Shown here piece by piece: positions 12,606 through 21,530 of a DNA stretch of 64,000 nt (within the stretch, counting starts at the first letter, position 1; each line of letters starts with the position of its first letter). Both the position numbers and the translations under genes were made by a program. Location of the stretch: NCBI RefSeq assembly GCF_002017865.1, contig NZ_MTJN01000002.1, forward strand, positions 3,844,001-3,908,000, in the 5' to 3' direction. The notes under the pieces are model-generated. The model saw only the letters and a program-made list of their open reading frames with translations, did no database searches and was not told the origin of the DNA. This DNA comes from Rhodoferax fermentans (lineage in GTDB: Bacteria; Pseudomonadota; Gammaproteobacteria; Burkholderiales; Burkholderiaceae_C).

Positions 12606-13217
12606 ATGACACCTCAACACCTGCTGCTCCCCCTGCTCACCACCTTGGCCCTGGCCGTCGCTGGCTGCTCCAAATCCAGCGAACCTGCCGCACCTGCGGC
12701 CACCACCGCACCCGCCGCCGCCACAGCCGCACCGGTGACCATGACCGGCTCCGCCTATGACACCGTGGCCAGCCAGGGCAAAGGTTTCACCGTGGGTGCG
12801 CTGATGAGTGCACAACCGGTGTATGTGCTGTTTGAGCCCCAGTGCCCGCATTGCGGCCACTTGTGGGAAGCCTCCAAAGCCCTGCATGGCAAGGTCAAGT
12901 TCATCTGGGTGCCTGTCGCCTTTAACCAGGGCAAGAGTTTGGCCCAGGCCGCCACCCTGCTGTCGTCCAGCACCCCGCTGGAGACCATGAGTGAGCATGA
13001 AAAATCGGTGCTCGCGGGCACCGGTGGCATTTCTGCATCCAGCAGCGTTTCGCCTGAGCTCGAGCAAGCCATCAAGGCCAACACCCAGCTCTTGAGCACC
13101 CTGGGGCAGGACTCGGTGCCCTTTGTGGTGGCCAAACACCGCCAAAGTGGTGAGGTCATCAGCCACAGCGGCGCGATGGACACCGCCACCCTGGCGAAAT
13201 TTCTGGGCGCAGAGTAA
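12606..13217 (+). CDS. Thiol:disulfide interchange (DsbA/DsbG-like) lipoprotein
   Basis: 203 residues from ATG at 12606; upstream codons look non-coding. The N-terminus is a lipoprotein signal with lipobox VAGC, followed by an Ala/Pro/Thr-rich tether. The thioredoxin-fold domain has the active-site motif PQCPHCGHLW (CPHC) and the cis-proline region DSVPFVV. CPHC is the DsbA-type dipeptide, while the arrangement resembles DsbG/DsbC proteins without an obvious dimerisation domain. It should act in the periplasm on disulfide formation or isomerisation. It is isolated, converging with the DHH phosphoesterase gene. Confidence 0.85.
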   Translation: MTPQHLLLPLLTTLALAVAGCSKSSEPAAPAATTAPAAATAAPVTMTGSAYDTVASQGKGFTVGALMSAQPVYVLFEPQCPHCGHLWEASKALHGKVKFIWVPVAFNQGKSLAQAATLLSSSTPLETMSEHEKSVLAGTGGISASSSVSPELEQAIKANTQLLSTLGQDSVPFVVAKHRQSGEVISHSGAMDTATLAKFLGAE

Positions 13218-13271
13218 ACACCCAACCGCTTGCTCAGTGACCAGACGGCAAGAGGTGTGTGCAGTCGCTGT

Positions 13272-14174
13272 TTAAGCCGTCAGCGTGCCACCGAGCAACT
13301 CGGGCAACCGCTGGCTGGACATCTTGAAACCGCAGGCCTGGGCATGGCCACCACCGTGCATGCTCTCGGCCAGCGCGATGCAGCTGAAGCCCGAGCGTGA
13401 ACGCAGCCCACACTTGACCAGACCACTTTTGTCCACCGTCCACAACAAGGCAAAGGTGCCCGACTTTTCACACAGGATGTCTCCCACCAGGCTGTGAAAG
13501 GCACTGGGCACATTGGCCATCAAGCCGGGCACACCGTTGAAGTTCAGGGGCTGGGCGGCCTCACTCATGCTGTGCGCCAGCTTGCTGAACTTCTCGTCCA
13601 TGGCACGGCCACGGTCGATGTAGGCGGCCAGATGGGGGGCGTCGAAGTTGGCCACCGCGTGCCAGCGCTCAAAATCAAAGGGTTCCATGTCCAGCGCGGC
13701 CAGAAAACCGGCGCTCTCGGGGTATTGCCAGACCCAGATGTCGCGGTCTTCGACAAACTTCACCAAGTTGGGCACCGGCTGCTGCGGGTGGAAAAACTCC
13801 CAGGCCAGGCGCGCGCCCGATTTCTTCATGTCAAAGTGCACCACACCGTGCTGACACTGGAAACCGTTCAGTTTTTCAGCAGCACTCAAATGGTGGTCCA
13901 GCACCACCAGTTTGGCAGCGCAGCCGTCAATCTCGCGCAACAGCGGTGCCGAAAACGAAAAATCCAGGATGTAGACGGTGCGTCCGGCCAGGGGCGGCAA
14001 GTCGGCCAGTGTTTTGACATCGCCATGGTCCAGCGGCAAAAACTCGGCCTGCCCCTCGTAATACAACCAGGCGGCCAGGGCCGACGCAAAACCATCGGGG
14101 CAGCTGCGCCCGTGGTAGATCACCAGCGGCTGGGGGTCTTTTTTGTCGGGGACAACCGATAAATTCAAACTCAT
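13272..14174 (-). CDS. DHH/DHHA1-family phosphoesterase
   Basis: 300 residues. N-terminal metal-binding motifs are YHGRSCPDGFASA, ILDFSF and VVLDHH (the DHH signature), and the C-terminus has the DHHA1 motif HGGGHAQACGF. Proteins of this type hydrolyse phosphodiester bonds, for example in short oligonucleotides or cyclic dinucleotides; the substrate here cannot be assigned. It differs from RecJ by its small size and lack of extra domains. It is monocistronic, divergent from the ferredoxin gene, with a palindromic repeat between the two. Confidence 0.85.
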   Translation of the reverse strand: MSLNLSVVPDKKDPQPLVIYHGRSCPDGFASALAAWLYYEGQAEFLPLDHGDVKTLADLPPLAGRTVYILDFSFSAPLLREIDGCAAKLVVLDHHLSAAEKLNGFQCQHGVVHFDMKKSGARLAWEFFHPQQPVPNLVKFVEDRDIWVWQYPESAGFLAALDMEPFDFERWHAVANFDAPHLAAYIDRGRAMDEKFSKLAHSMSEAAQPLNFNGVPGLMANVPSAFHSLVGDILCEKSGTFALLWTVDKSGLVKCGLRSRSGFSCIALAESMHGGGHAQACGFKMSSQRLPELLGGTLTA

Positions 14175-14222
14175 TTTTTGATACTCTTTCTAACATCCAA
14201 CGAACACAAACACTATCTTTTA

Positions 14223-14265
14223 AGTAGCTACTAGCCCTATAACCACAAGGGCTAGGCAGCCATTT
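14223..14265 (+). repeat. Palindromic repeat copy, intergenic
   Basis: Contains TAGCTACTAGCCCT, a short spacer and ACAAGGGCTAGGCAGCC. It lies between the divergent DHH phosphoesterase and ferredoxin genes, about 22 bases before the ferredoxin start, so a hairpin could fall in the 5' leader of that mRNA. Confidence 0.8.
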
Positions 14266-14287
14266 ACCTAACCATACAATAAAAACC

Positions 14288-14581
14288 ATGCCCTCGCCCC
14301 AGACACCCCCATTTTTTTCCGGTTTGACCCAGCCCGATGGCCAAGCTTTTGACGCCTGGCCCGAGCAGCCCTTGCTGCTGTCGCTGGAGGCGGGCCTCAT
14401 CAACTGGCCCAGCTCCTGCCGCAACGGCACCTGCCGTACCTGCATTGGCCATCTGGCCAGCGGTCAAGTGCGGTATGAGATCGCCTGGCCGGGTTTGAGT
14501 GCCGAGGAAAAAACCGAGGGTTATGTTCTGCCCTGTGTGGCCCATCCGTGTTCGGATGTGACGCTGACGCGTCTGGCGTAA
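14288..14581 (+). CDS. Plant-type [2Fe-2S] ferredoxin
   Basis: 97 residues. The cluster ligands are visible as SCRNGTCRTC (C-x4-C-x2-C) with the fourth cysteine in VLPCVAHP, matching the fer2 fold of electron-transfer ferredoxins. It is a soluble one-electron carrier; no reductase or oxygenase partner is adjacent, so its partner is unknown. The leader contains a palindromic repeat. It converges with ylqF, only 5 bases separating the two stop codons. Confidence 0.9.
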   Translation: MPSPQTPPFFSGLTQPDGQAFDAWPEQPLLLSLEAGLINWPSSCRNGTCRTCIGHLASGQVRYEIAWPGLSAEEKTEGYVLPCVAHPCSDVTLTRLA

Positions 14582-14586
14582 CGCCC

Positions 14587-15540
14587 TCACCGTGAACCCG
14601 GCCGCGGGATCTGCTTGAAGCGGATTTTGCGGTCCAGTTCAATCGCATCTTTTTTGAGCTGGCGCTGCGCGTCGAGTGTTTGCCCATGGGCCAGCCACTC
14701 GGCGTATTCCTGCGGGGTTTCCAGGCTGATGCGCCCCATCACCGCCGAGCGGAAGTCGTAAATCACAATCTCGGCAGCCTTTTGCCAGTTGATACTTTTG
14801 CCGCCTTGCAAGGCCCCGCGCTGGCGGCCAATCGCCTCCAAGGCCTGCTCGTCCGTCATCTGCGCCACACCACTGATCTTGAAACGCGCCTCCAGCAAAC
14901 TCGGGTAATGCGTGCGCAAGGTGTCGAGCAGTTCGAGGGCCACCTCTTGTTCGTCAAACGCGTTGCGCCCAACTGCACCGCTGGCAGCCAGGTTGTAGCC
15001 ACTTTTGGCCACAATGATGCGCGGCCACAACATGCCCGGTGTGTCATACAGGTAGAAGTCCGGCGCCAGCGCCAGACGTTGCTCAAGCTTGGTGACCCCC
15101 GCCTCGTCGCCAGTTTTGGTGGCGCGTTTGCCCATCAAGGTGTTGATCAGGGTCGACTTGCCCACATTCGGAATGCCACAAATCAGCACCCGCATCGGTT
15201 TGGCCAGGCCACCCCGGTTAGGCGCCAGTTCATGGCAGGCGGCAATCAGCGCCTTGGCCGGAGCCGTCATGCTGGCGTCCAGCGCAATGGCGCGCATGCC
15301 CGGCAAAGCGTTGTAGTGCGCCAGCCACAAGGCGGTGCGCTCGGGGTCGGCCAGGTCCTGTTTGTTGAGCACCTTGAGCGCCGGTTTGCCCTGCGTGAGC
15401 TGGGCCAGCATCGGGTTGGCGCTCGAGCCCGGCAGGCGGGCGTCGAGCAGCTCGATCACCACATCGATGTTTTTGATGCGCTCAGCAATCGCCTTTTGCG
15501 TCAGGTGCATGTGGCCGGGAAACCATTGGATCATGGCCAT
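14587..15540 (-). CDS. ylqF: Ribosome biogenesis GTPase YlqF/RbgA
   Basis: 317 residues with circularly permuted GTPase motifs: G4 LNKQDLADP comes first, then G1 GIPNVGKSTLINTLMG and G3 DTPGML. This order defines the YlqF/YawG group that assists late 50S subunit assembly. The start, MAMIQWFPGHMHLTQKAI, is the conserved N-terminus of the family. It overlaps the end of the upstream GGDEF gene by 10 bases, and that gene in turn overlaps arfB, so the three form one operon with a ribosome theme plus a c-di-GMP sensor. Confidence 0.95.
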   Translation of the reverse strand: MAMIQWFPGHMHLTQKAIAERIKNIDVVIELLDARLPGSSANPMLAQLTQGKPALKVLNKQDLADPERTALWLAHYNALPGMRAIALDASMTAPAKALIAACHELAPNRGGLAKPMRVLICGIPNVGKSTLINTLMGKRATKTGDEAGVTKLEQRLALAPDFYLYDTPGMLWPRIIVAKSGYNLAASGAVGRNAFDEQEVALELLDTLRTHYPSLLEARFKISGVAQMTDEQALEAIGRQRGALQGGKSINWQKAAEIVIYDFRSAVMGRISLETPQEYAEWLAHGQTLDAQRQLKKDAIELDRKIRFKQIPRPGSR

Positions 15541-16931
15541 GGGGAAATTTCCTTTGGATCAAATACCACCAGCCGGTCGCGCCCGAGCTGTTTGGCTTGT
15601 AACAACGCCGCATCAGCCTGGGCAAACAAGGTGTCGGCAGACTGGCCGGGCTGCAGACTGGCGAGCCCGGCGCTGATGGTCAGTGGCCACGGGATGCCAA
15701 AGGGGTGTGTGCGCACAGCCTCCAGAACCCGTTCGGCCAGCACCACCGCCTGTTGCAACTGCGTTGCCGGGCAAATCACGAGAAACTCCTCACCGCCCCA
15801 GCGCACCAGAATATCAACATGGCGCACCACAGTCCGCAGCTGGGTCGCCAAATCACGCAACACCGCATCACCCACATCGTGGCCCAGTTGGTCGTTGATG
15901 CGTTTGAAAAAATCAATGTCCAGCAGAATCACCGACAGCGCATGCCCTGAACGCTTGGCACGCGCCAACTCGTGGTTCATGGCCTCGTTAAAACCAGTCC
16001 GGTTGTACAAACCGGTGAGCGCATCACTGCGCGAGAGGTGATGCAGCTTGGCATTTAAGCGGCGCAGCCGCCAAATCCAGTAACTGCTGGTCAGCAACAC
16101 TGCCACCAGCACGGCTGCCAGCCAAGCCAGTGGCCGCGTGTCCACCGCCGTGGTGACATGGATGGACAAATATTTGTCCACAATTTGCCGCCGCTCCCCT
16201 GCCGTCAGACTGGCCACCCCGATGTTGAGCCGGTCACGCAGGGCCGTCTGGTCTTTGGCCACCCCGATGCGCAGCTGGTTGCCATAACCAGGCACCTGGC
16301 CGGCAATCTTCAGGTTGAACCAGCCTTCGCGCTTGAGTGTGCTGGCCGCCACAATCAGGGAGCGCATGGTCATGTCGGCCTGGCGCCGGTTCACCGCCTC
16401 AAAAGCCTGCTCCTCGCTGTCCACCAGCATCAGCCTGAGCTTGGGGAAATCGCGGCGCAACCACTCTTCCACCGACGTGCCTTTGGGCAGCGCCAGGACT
16501 TCACCCTCGACCGAAGCCAGATCGGCCACAAAAGGATGCTCCTCACGGGTGATGAGCACGTTGTCATCCACCAGCACCGGGTCGGTGAACACCAGCCAGG
16601 CATCACGCTTGGGGCTCTGGTTCAAAAAACTCAACACTTGGCAGCGCCCGGTTTGTGAAGCAGCCAGGCTCTCGCCCCAGTTTTTGGTGGGAACCAGCTG
16701 CAAGGCCTGCCCGCTACGCTGCATCACCAGCTTGAGCAACTCGGCCGCGATCCCGACATGGCGGCCGGCTTCGTCGATCTGCTCAAAAGGTGGCCAGTCC
16801 GGGTCAACACAGTAGCTCACCAGCTCGGTGCCTTGCGCCAATGACGCAGCGGCAGACTCAGGCGCCGCAGGCTGAGCCCACGCCAGGACACCCCAGACCA
16901 ACCCCAGCAAGCCCAGCAGCCATCTACGCAT
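15531..16931 (-). CDS. Periplasmic solute-binding domain - GGDEF diguanylate cyclase
   Basis: 466 residues from ATG at 16931. A signal/anchor segment (RRWLLGLLGLVWGVLAWAQ) is followed by a family-3 extracellular solute-binding domain (about 40-270, beginning LVSYCVDPDWPPFEQIDE), one transmembrane helix (WLAAVLVAVLLTSSYWIW) and a GGDEF domain with motif WGGEEFLVICPA. An RxxD inhibitory site (RHVD) lies five residues before GGEEF, so product inhibition is expected. It probably makes c-di-GMP in response to a small periplasmic ligand such as an amino acid. The start overlaps the arfB stop by 8 bases, and its own stop overlaps ylqF. Confidence 0.9.
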   Translation of the reverse strand: MRRWLLGLLGLVWGVLAWAQPAAPESAAASLAQGTELVSYCVDPDWPPFEQIDEAGRHVGIAAELLKLVMQRSGQALQLVPTKNWGESLAASQTGRCQVLSFLNQSPKRDAWLVFTDPVLVDDNVLITREEHPFVADLASVEGEVLALPKGTSVEEWLRRDFPKLRLMLVDSEEQAFEAVNRRQADMTMRSLIVAASTLKREGWFNLKIAGQVPGYGNQLRIGVAKDQTALRDRLNIGVASLTAGERRQIVDKYLSIHVTTAVDTRPLAWLAAVLVAVLLTSSYWIWRLRRLNAKLHHLSRSDALTGLYNRTGFNEAMNHELARAKRSGHALSVILLDIDFFKRINDQLGHDVGDAVLRDLATQLRTVVRHVDILVRWGGEEFLVICPATQLQQAVVLAERVLEAVRTHPFGIPWPLTISAGLASLQPGQSADTLFAQADAALLQAKQLGRDRLVVFDPKEISPWP

Positions 16932-17334
16932 CCAGGGCTCCACGACGCTGTGCCTTGCGCTGGCTCTGCTGCTGTTTGTCAGCCAGGCGCCGCTGGCGCG
17001 AGGCACGGGTGGGTCGGGTCGGTTTGCGCACTGTGGGTGGCCGTGCCACCGAGTCCACCAGCGCCTGCAGCCGCATCAAGGCGTCAAATTTGTTGGACTC
17101 TTGGGTGCGGTGCTGCTGCGCCTTGATGACCAGCACCCCGTCTTGGGTGATGCGGCTGTCGCGCAGGGCCAGCAGGCGCGCTTTCACATCCTCGGGCAGG
17201 CTCGATGCGGGAATGTCATAACGCAGATGGATGGCGCTGGAGACCTTGTTGACGTTTTGCCCGCCCGCACCCTGGGCGCGGATGGCGGACAGATCCACCT
17301 CGTCTTCCTTGATCAACAATGCATCCATATTCAT
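16924..17334 (-). CDS. arfB: Alternative ribosome-rescue factor ArfB (peptidyl-tRNA hydrolase)
   Basis: 136 residues with the catalytic GGQ motif in RAQGAGGQNVNKVSSAIHLR and a basic, Arg/Lys/Gln-rich C-terminal tail (RASRQRRLADKQQQSQRKAQ) that enters the mRNA channel. ArfB releases nascent chains from ribosomes stalled at mRNA ends. Length fits the family. Its ATG sits at the edge of a palindromic repeat (17331-17370) that fills the whole gap to the upstream gene. It overlaps the following GGDEF gene. Confidence 0.95.
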   Translation of the reverse strand: MNMDALLIKEDEVDLSAIRAQGAGGQNVNKVSSAIHLRYDIPASSLPEDVKARLLALRDSRITQDGVLVIKAQQHRTQESNKFDALMRLQALVDSVARPPTVRKPTRPTRASRQRRLADKQQQSQRKAQRRGALDA

Positions 17335-17370
17335 AGCTAGAGGCCCTTTACCAATAAGGGCTAGAGGGCA
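17331..17370 (+). repeat. Palindromic repeat copy supplying stop and start codons
   Basis: Reads TCATAGCTAGAGGCCCTTT, then ACCAATAAGGGCTAGAGGG. On the minus strand the stop codon of the U32 gene (TAG, 17363-17361) falls in the AGGGCTAGAGG arm, and the ATG of arfB (17334) lies at the TAGCTATGA end. The element is the entire intergenic gap between the two genes. Confidence 0.85.
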
Positions 17371-18731
17371 GAAACACCCTCAGACGGCGCCACACCCGTC
17401 TCGGGCGGGTTGACATAGCGTGCCACAAACGCACCGACCGCACTCTCAGGCAGCGGCAGCCACACGGTGTGGCCGCTGCCCGGTGCGACGGTCATCGGCT
17501 GGGCGTCAACGTTTTCCATCGACGTGAGCAAGACATCGCTGTTGCCAGCCGGGTGGATGATCTCCAGCCAGTCCCCCACGGCAAAGCGGTTGCGCACATT
17601 GACTTTCATCAGGCCACGGACCGCGTCAAATTCAAGCGCATCGCCCACATACAGGCTGCGGCCCGACTCGGAGTATCCGCGCAGGTAATTCTGCGTTTCT
17701 TCGGGCGTGTGGCGCTGGAAAAAGCCGCTGGTGTAACCGCGGTTGGCCAGCCCTTCGAGCTGCCCCAGCAAGGCCGGGTCGAGCTCGCGGCCAGCCACCG
17801 CGTCGTCGATGGCGCGGCGGTAACTCTGCACCGTGCGCGCCACGTAATACGGGCTTTTGGTGCGGCCTTCGATCTTGAGTGAATCGACACCAATCTCGAC
17901 CAGGCGTTTGACGTGTTCGATGGCGCGCAGGTCCTTGCTGTTCATCACATAGGTGCCGTGTTCGTCCTCTTCGATCGGCATGTAGCTGCCTTCGCGCTGG
18001 CTCTCTTCGATCATGTAGACCTGATCGGCTGCCGGTGAACGCTCTATCGCGCCTTGTTCACGCTCTTGTGCGGCTTGCTGGGTCAACACGTCACCGGACG
18101 CATCGACCACCCCTTTTTGCGTTTTGTAGTCCCAGCGGCAAGAATTGGTGCAGCTGCCCTGGTTCGCGTCGCGGTGGTTGAAATAGCCAGAGAGCAAACA
18201 GCGGCCCGAGTAGGCGATACACAGCGCACCGTGCACAAAGACCTCGAGCTCCATATCGGGGCAAGCCTGGCGGATTTCTTCCACCTGATCGAGTGACAAC
18301 TCACGCGACAGGATGATGCGTTTCAGGCCCACCTTTTGCCAGAACTTGACGGCCGCAGAGTTGACGGTGTTGGATTGCACCGAGAGGTGAATCTCCATCT
18401 CGGGCCAGGTTTCGCGCACCATCATGATCAGGCCGGGGTCGGACATGATCATTGCGTCGGGCTTCAAGGCGATCACTGGCGCCATGTTGTCGATGTAGTG
18501 CCGGATCTTGTTGCCGTGCGGGAAGATGTTGCTCACCAGAAAGAACCTGGCGCCCTTGTCATGCGCGGTGTCGATGCCTTGTTTCAAGACCTCGATGTCA
18601 CCAAAGTCGTTGTTGCGCACGCGCAAGGAATAACGTGGCTGGCCAGCGTAGATGGCGGTGGCACCAAAGTCCAGCGCCGTTTCCAGCATGGCAAGCGAGC
18701 CGGCCGGGGCCAGCAATTCGGGGATTTTCAT
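17361..18731 (-). CDS. U32-family peptidase-like tRNA hydroxylation protein (TrhP/YegQ type)
   Basis: 456 residues from ATG at 18731 (MKIPELLAPAGSLAM). The U32 signature is clear: EVFVHGALCIAYSGRCLLSG, with further cysteines in GSCTNSCRW that may bind an Fe-S cluster. The length and the N-terminus match YegQ, which together with a second U32 protein supports 5-hydroxyuridine formation at tRNA position 34. Protease activity is unlikely. It is the first gene of a minus-strand run with arfB, a GGDEF gene and ylqF. Its stop codon is inside a palindromic repeat. Confidence 0.88.
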   Translation of the reverse strand: MKIPELLAPAGSLAMLETALDFGATAIYAGQPRYSLRVRNNDFGDIEVLKQGIDTAHDKGARFFLVSNIFPHGNKIRHYIDNMAPVIALKPDAMIMSDPGLIMMVRETWPEMEIHLSVQSNTVNSAAVKFWQKVGLKRIILSRELSLDQVEEIRQACPDMELEVFVHGALCIAYSGRCLLSGYFNHRDANQGSCTNSCRWDYKTQKGVVDASGDVLTQQAAQEREQGAIERSPAADQVYMIEESQREGSYMPIEEDEHGTYVMNSKDLRAIEHVKRLVEIGVDSLKIEGRTKSPYYVARTVQSYRRAIDDAVAGRELDPALLGQLEGLANRGYTSGFFQRHTPEETQNYLRGYSESGRSLYVGDALEFDAVRGLMKVNVRNRFAVGDWLEIIHPAGNSDVLLTSMENVDAQPMTVAPGSGHTVWLPLPESAVGAFVARYVNPPETGVAPSEGVSAL

Positions 18732-18783
18732 GGTCAAACACTCGCTCAAAAGGTGTGGGGGCCTGGTGCCTGCCGGGCGTCGT

Positions 18784-18842
18784 CAGCTCTCATAAAAAGA
18801 GCAGTTTACCCAACAAGAATAAAGGCCAGAGCCCAATTTGTC
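18784..18842 (+). repeat. Decayed palindromic repeat copy
   Basis: AAAGGCCAGAGCCCAATTTG resembles the right half of the element (AAGGGCTAGAGGCCAATTTG), and CAGCTCTCATAAAAAG sits where the left TAGCTnCT block belongs. It lies between the aroC stop and the U32 gene start. Confidence 0.5.
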
Positions 18843-18882
18843 ATCAATAGTTCAGCGCCAGACGAGGTGGCCGCCCCGCGAG

Positions 18883-19977
18883 TCAAGCCTGTGCGGCAAT
18901 CGGCGACAGGCTGTGCACCACGTCACCACACTGGGCGCGGTGGCGCAGTGCGTGGTCCATCACCACCAGGGCCAGCATGGATTCGAGTATCGGTGTGGCA
19001 CGAATGCCCACACAGGGGTCGTGACGCCCTTTGGTGATCACTTCTGTGCTTTGCCCGGTGGTGTCAATGGACTCGCGGGGCGTCAGGATCGAGCTGGTGG
19101 GTTTGATCGCCACCGAGACCTCCAGGTCCTGCCCGCTGCTGATGCCACCCAGGGTGCCACCGGCGTTGTTGCCTTTAAAACCAGCGGGTGAAAGTGAATC
19201 ACCATGGCTGCTACCCAACTGGGCCACACTCGCAAAACCAGCGCCAATCTCCACACCTTTGACCGCGTTGATGCCCATCATGGCGTAAGCAATGTCGGCA
19301 TCCATCTTGTCAAACAGCGGCTCGCCCAGGCCAACCGGCACGTTCGAGGCACTCACTCGCAACCTGGCGCCGCAGGAGTCACCCCGCTTGCGCAAGGCCG
19401 CCATGTAGTCTTCCAGTGCGGAGACATCGGCCACCGGGGCAAAAAACGGATTCTTGGACACAAACTCCCAGGACTCGAAGGCGATTGGCAATTCACCCAC
19501 CTGAGTCATGCAACCGCGGAACGTGGTGCCGTATTTCTCAGCCAGCCACTTCTTGGCCACCGCGCCGGCGGCCACCATCGGTGCCGTCAGGCGCGCGCTG
19601 CTGCGGCCACCACCACGCGGGTCGCGGATGCCGTATTTCTGGAAATAAGCGTAGTCGGCATGGCCGGGGCGAAAGGTCTGAACGATGTTGCCGTAGTCCT
19701 TGCTGCGCTGGTCGGTGTTTTTGATCAGCAGGCAGATTGGTGTGCCGGTGGTTTTGCCTTCAAACACGCCAGACAGGATTTCGACCGTGTCGGGCTCGTT
19801 GCGCTGGGTGACAAATTGGCTGGTGCCGGGGCGACGCCGGTCCAGGTCGGGCTGGATGTCGGCCTCACTCAGGGCCAAACCGGGCGGGCAGCCGTCAATC
19901 ACACAGCCAATGGCCGGGCCGTGGGATTCACCAAAGTTGGTGACTGCGAAAAGTTGTCCGAAAGTGTTACCGCTCAT
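18883..19977 (-). CDS. aroC: Chorismate synthase
   Basis: 364 residues from ATG at 19977 ([20 protein letters not shown]), which matches the usual family N-terminus; another ATG 9 bases upstream is possible. Signature blocks [38 protein letters not shown] and [16 protein letters not shown] are intact. The enzyme converts 5-enolpyruvylshikimate-3-phosphate to chorismate using reduced FMN and completes the shikimate pathway. It follows the CBS-domain gene after about 50 bases on the same strand. Confidence 0.97.
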   Translation of the reverse strand: MSGNTFGQLFAVTNFGESHGPAIGCVIDGCPPGLALSEADIQPDLDRRRPGTSQFVTQRNEPDTVEILSGVFEGKTTGTPICLLIKNTDQRSKDYGNIVQTFRPGHADYAYFQKYGIRDPRGGGRSSARLTAPMVAAGAVAKKWLAEKYGTTFRGCMTQVGELPIAFESWEFVSKNPFFAPVADVSALEDYMAALRKRGDSCGARLRVSASNVPVGLGEPLFDKMDADIAYAMMGINAVKGVEIGAGFASVAQLGSSHGDSLSPAGFKGNNAGGTLGGISSGQDLEVSVAIKPTSSILTPRESIDTTGQSTEVITKGRHDPCVGIRATPILESMLALVVMDHALRHRAQCGDVVHSLSPIAAQA

Positions 19978-20028
19978 GGGCGGCATTATCCCAGAGCGGC
20001 CGGGCCGGGCGCGCCAAGCGCCAGAAAA

Positions 20029-20493
20029 CTACAGCTTGGGGCCGTCGTCCGGGTTTTCACCTTCGGGCCAGTCGTGGATGTAGGCCTTGAGCATCTTGTT
20101 CTCGAAGTTCTGGCTGTCGACCACGGCGCGGGCCACATCGTGGAAGCTGATCACCCCCATGAGCATGTGGTTGTCCATCACCGGCATGTAGCGCGCGTGG
20201 CGATCCAGCATCATGCGGCGCACCTCGTCCATGTCGGTCTGGGTGGTGCAGGTCAGCGGTGCGTCGTCCATCGCGGTGCGCACGATGGTGGTGCCAATGC
20301 TGCCACCGGTCTTGACCAGGATCTGGGTGAGTTCACGCACGGTGAGCATGCCCACCAGGTCACCATGTTCCATCACCACCAGCGAACCGATGTCACGCTC
20401 CGCCATCAGCGCCAGCGCCTGGATCAGCGGCTCGGACGGTGACACCGTGTACAAGGTGTTGCCTTTGATACGCAGGATGTCGGCGACTTTCAT
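20029..20493 (-). CDS. Tandem CBS-domain protein
   Basis: 154 residues from ATG at 20493 (MKVADILRIKGNTLYTVSP). Two CBS motifs make up nearly the whole protein: about 8-62 (ALMAERDIGSLVVMEHGDLV) and about 75-135 (RRMMLDRHARYMPVMDNHML). Such small stand-alone pairs bind adenine nucleotides and act as energy or redox sensors; no enzymatic domain is fused and the partner is unknown. It is transcribed ahead of aroC. Confidence 0.9.
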   Translation of the reverse strand: MKVADILRIKGNTLYTVSPSEPLIQALALMAERDIGSLVVMEHGDLVGMLTVRELTQILVKTGGSIGTTIVRTAMDDAPLTCTTQTDMDEVRRMMLDRHARYMPVMDNHMLMGVISFHDVARAVVDSQNFENKMLKAYIHDWPEGENPDDGPKL

Positions 20494-20644
20494 GGTGTTT
20501 CTGCTCTCATAAAGGTTGATGGATGACCAGCGCGCCATCTTAATGGCAAACCCGCCAGATTCAAGCCCCCCGGCGCTGCACCTGCCGGACCTGGCCCCAG
20601 ATCACACGCAGGCTCGGGCCCGGTGGTCGCCAGGTGGCGGGCAC

Positions 20645-20690
20645 AAAAAAAAGCGCCTGTCGCACCGACTGGCCCGTGGGGCCCCATCCG
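20645..20690 (-). terminator. Possible rho-independent terminator of the outer-membrane protein gene
   Basis: On the minus strand a short hairpin (GTCG-GTG-CGAC, with flanking CC/GG) is followed by GCGCTTTTTTTT, about 75-115 bases after the stop of the barrel gene. The stem is short and interrupted, so the call is tentative. Confidence 0.4.
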
Positions 20691-20758
20691 ATGCGCCAAG
20701 CGCCGCAGCCACGAAGGGCTGTGTCAACCGGGTGTCAATTCACCCGGCCAGGGCGTGA

Positions 20759-21367
20759 TCAGTAGCTGTAACGCACACCCAGAGAGGTCACGTCCACACG
20801 TTCCTTGTTGTCACCCGCGAACTTGAGGTCATGGGATTCGTATTGCAGCAAGATCGACCACTTGGGCGTGAAGGCGTATTCCGCGCCCACGCCATAGTTC
20901 ACACCAAAGCCATGTTCAGAACCGGTCTGAATACCTGAGAACCCGTTGGCCGAGGTGTCGGTGTCACTGTAGGTGGTACCGATCTTGCCCAGCAGGTTAA
21001 ACGACGGCGACACCGGGAACTTGCCCACCAGGCTCAGGCTGATGCCCCGGGCCTTGGTGCTGCCACCTGCGCGGCTGATTTGGCCGAAGTCGGTGTAACC
21101 CAGCTCCATACCCACGTTCTCATTGAAATAGCTGCCGATGTGGGCGCTGTAGGCGTTGTCGCTGTCGTCTTTGTCCCAGATGCCAACACCATCACTGAGC
21201 GAGTAGTCGGACTTGCCGGCATTGAAGTCAAAGTAGCTGCCACCCGCGCGGTAATACGGTGCGGCGTTGGTGTTGTTGCTGGTGCTTTGGGCTTGCGCCA
21301 CACCAACCAGGGTGAAAGAGGCGGCAACAGCCAGCAGGCCGGCGGTGAGACGGAGAGTTTTGTGCAT
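20759..21367 (-). CDS. Small outer-membrane beta-barrel protein (OmpA-barrel/OMP_b-brl type)
   Basis: 202 residues with a signal peptide ending VGVAQAQS. The mature chain alternates polar and apolar residues as in an eight-stranded barrel (YFDFNAGKSDYSL, MELGYTDFG, GFGVNYGVGAEYAF, ILLQYESHDLKF) and ends in the aromatic RYSY typical of BAM substrates. Charged loop segments such as GIWDKDDSDN could bind cations. Function is unknown beyond a minor porin or envelope-stability role. A 24-base inverted motif shared with the stress gene at 46809 lies about 110 bases upstream. Confidence 0.85.
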   Translation of the reverse strand: MHKTLRLTAGLLAVAASFTLVGVAQAQSTSNNTNAAPYYRAGGSYFDFNAGKSDYSLSDGVGIWDKDDSDNAYSAHIGSYFNENVGMELGYTDFGQISRAGGSTKARGISLSLVGKFPVSPSFNLLGKIGTTYSDTDTSANGFSGIQTGSEHGFGVNYGVGAEYAFTPKWSILLQYESHDLKFAGDNKERVDVTSLGVRYSY

Positions 21368-21477
21368 GAGAGGTCCTTTGCGTTACGTGGACACCCTGGC
21401 TCAATACCAGGGCGCTGGCGTCACAAACAAGGCTTGTCTGTAAACGTTGGTCAAGCTTAGCCAGCCAACAACGCGGG

Positions 21478-21501
21478 GTCTGTTCGCTTGCACACACAGA
21501 C
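21478..21501 (-). promoter_or_regulatory. Shared upstream motif, copy 1
   Basis: On the minus strand it reads GTCTGTGTG-TGCAAGCG-AACAGAC. It has inverted ends (GTCTGT/ACAGAC) and 20 of 22 central positions agree with a site at 46710-46731, in the same orientation relative to its gene. Its 3' end is about 110 bases before the barrel-protein start codon. Confidence 0.5.
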
Positions 21502-21530
21502 GGGTAATAACACACCGCGCCAGACATCTC

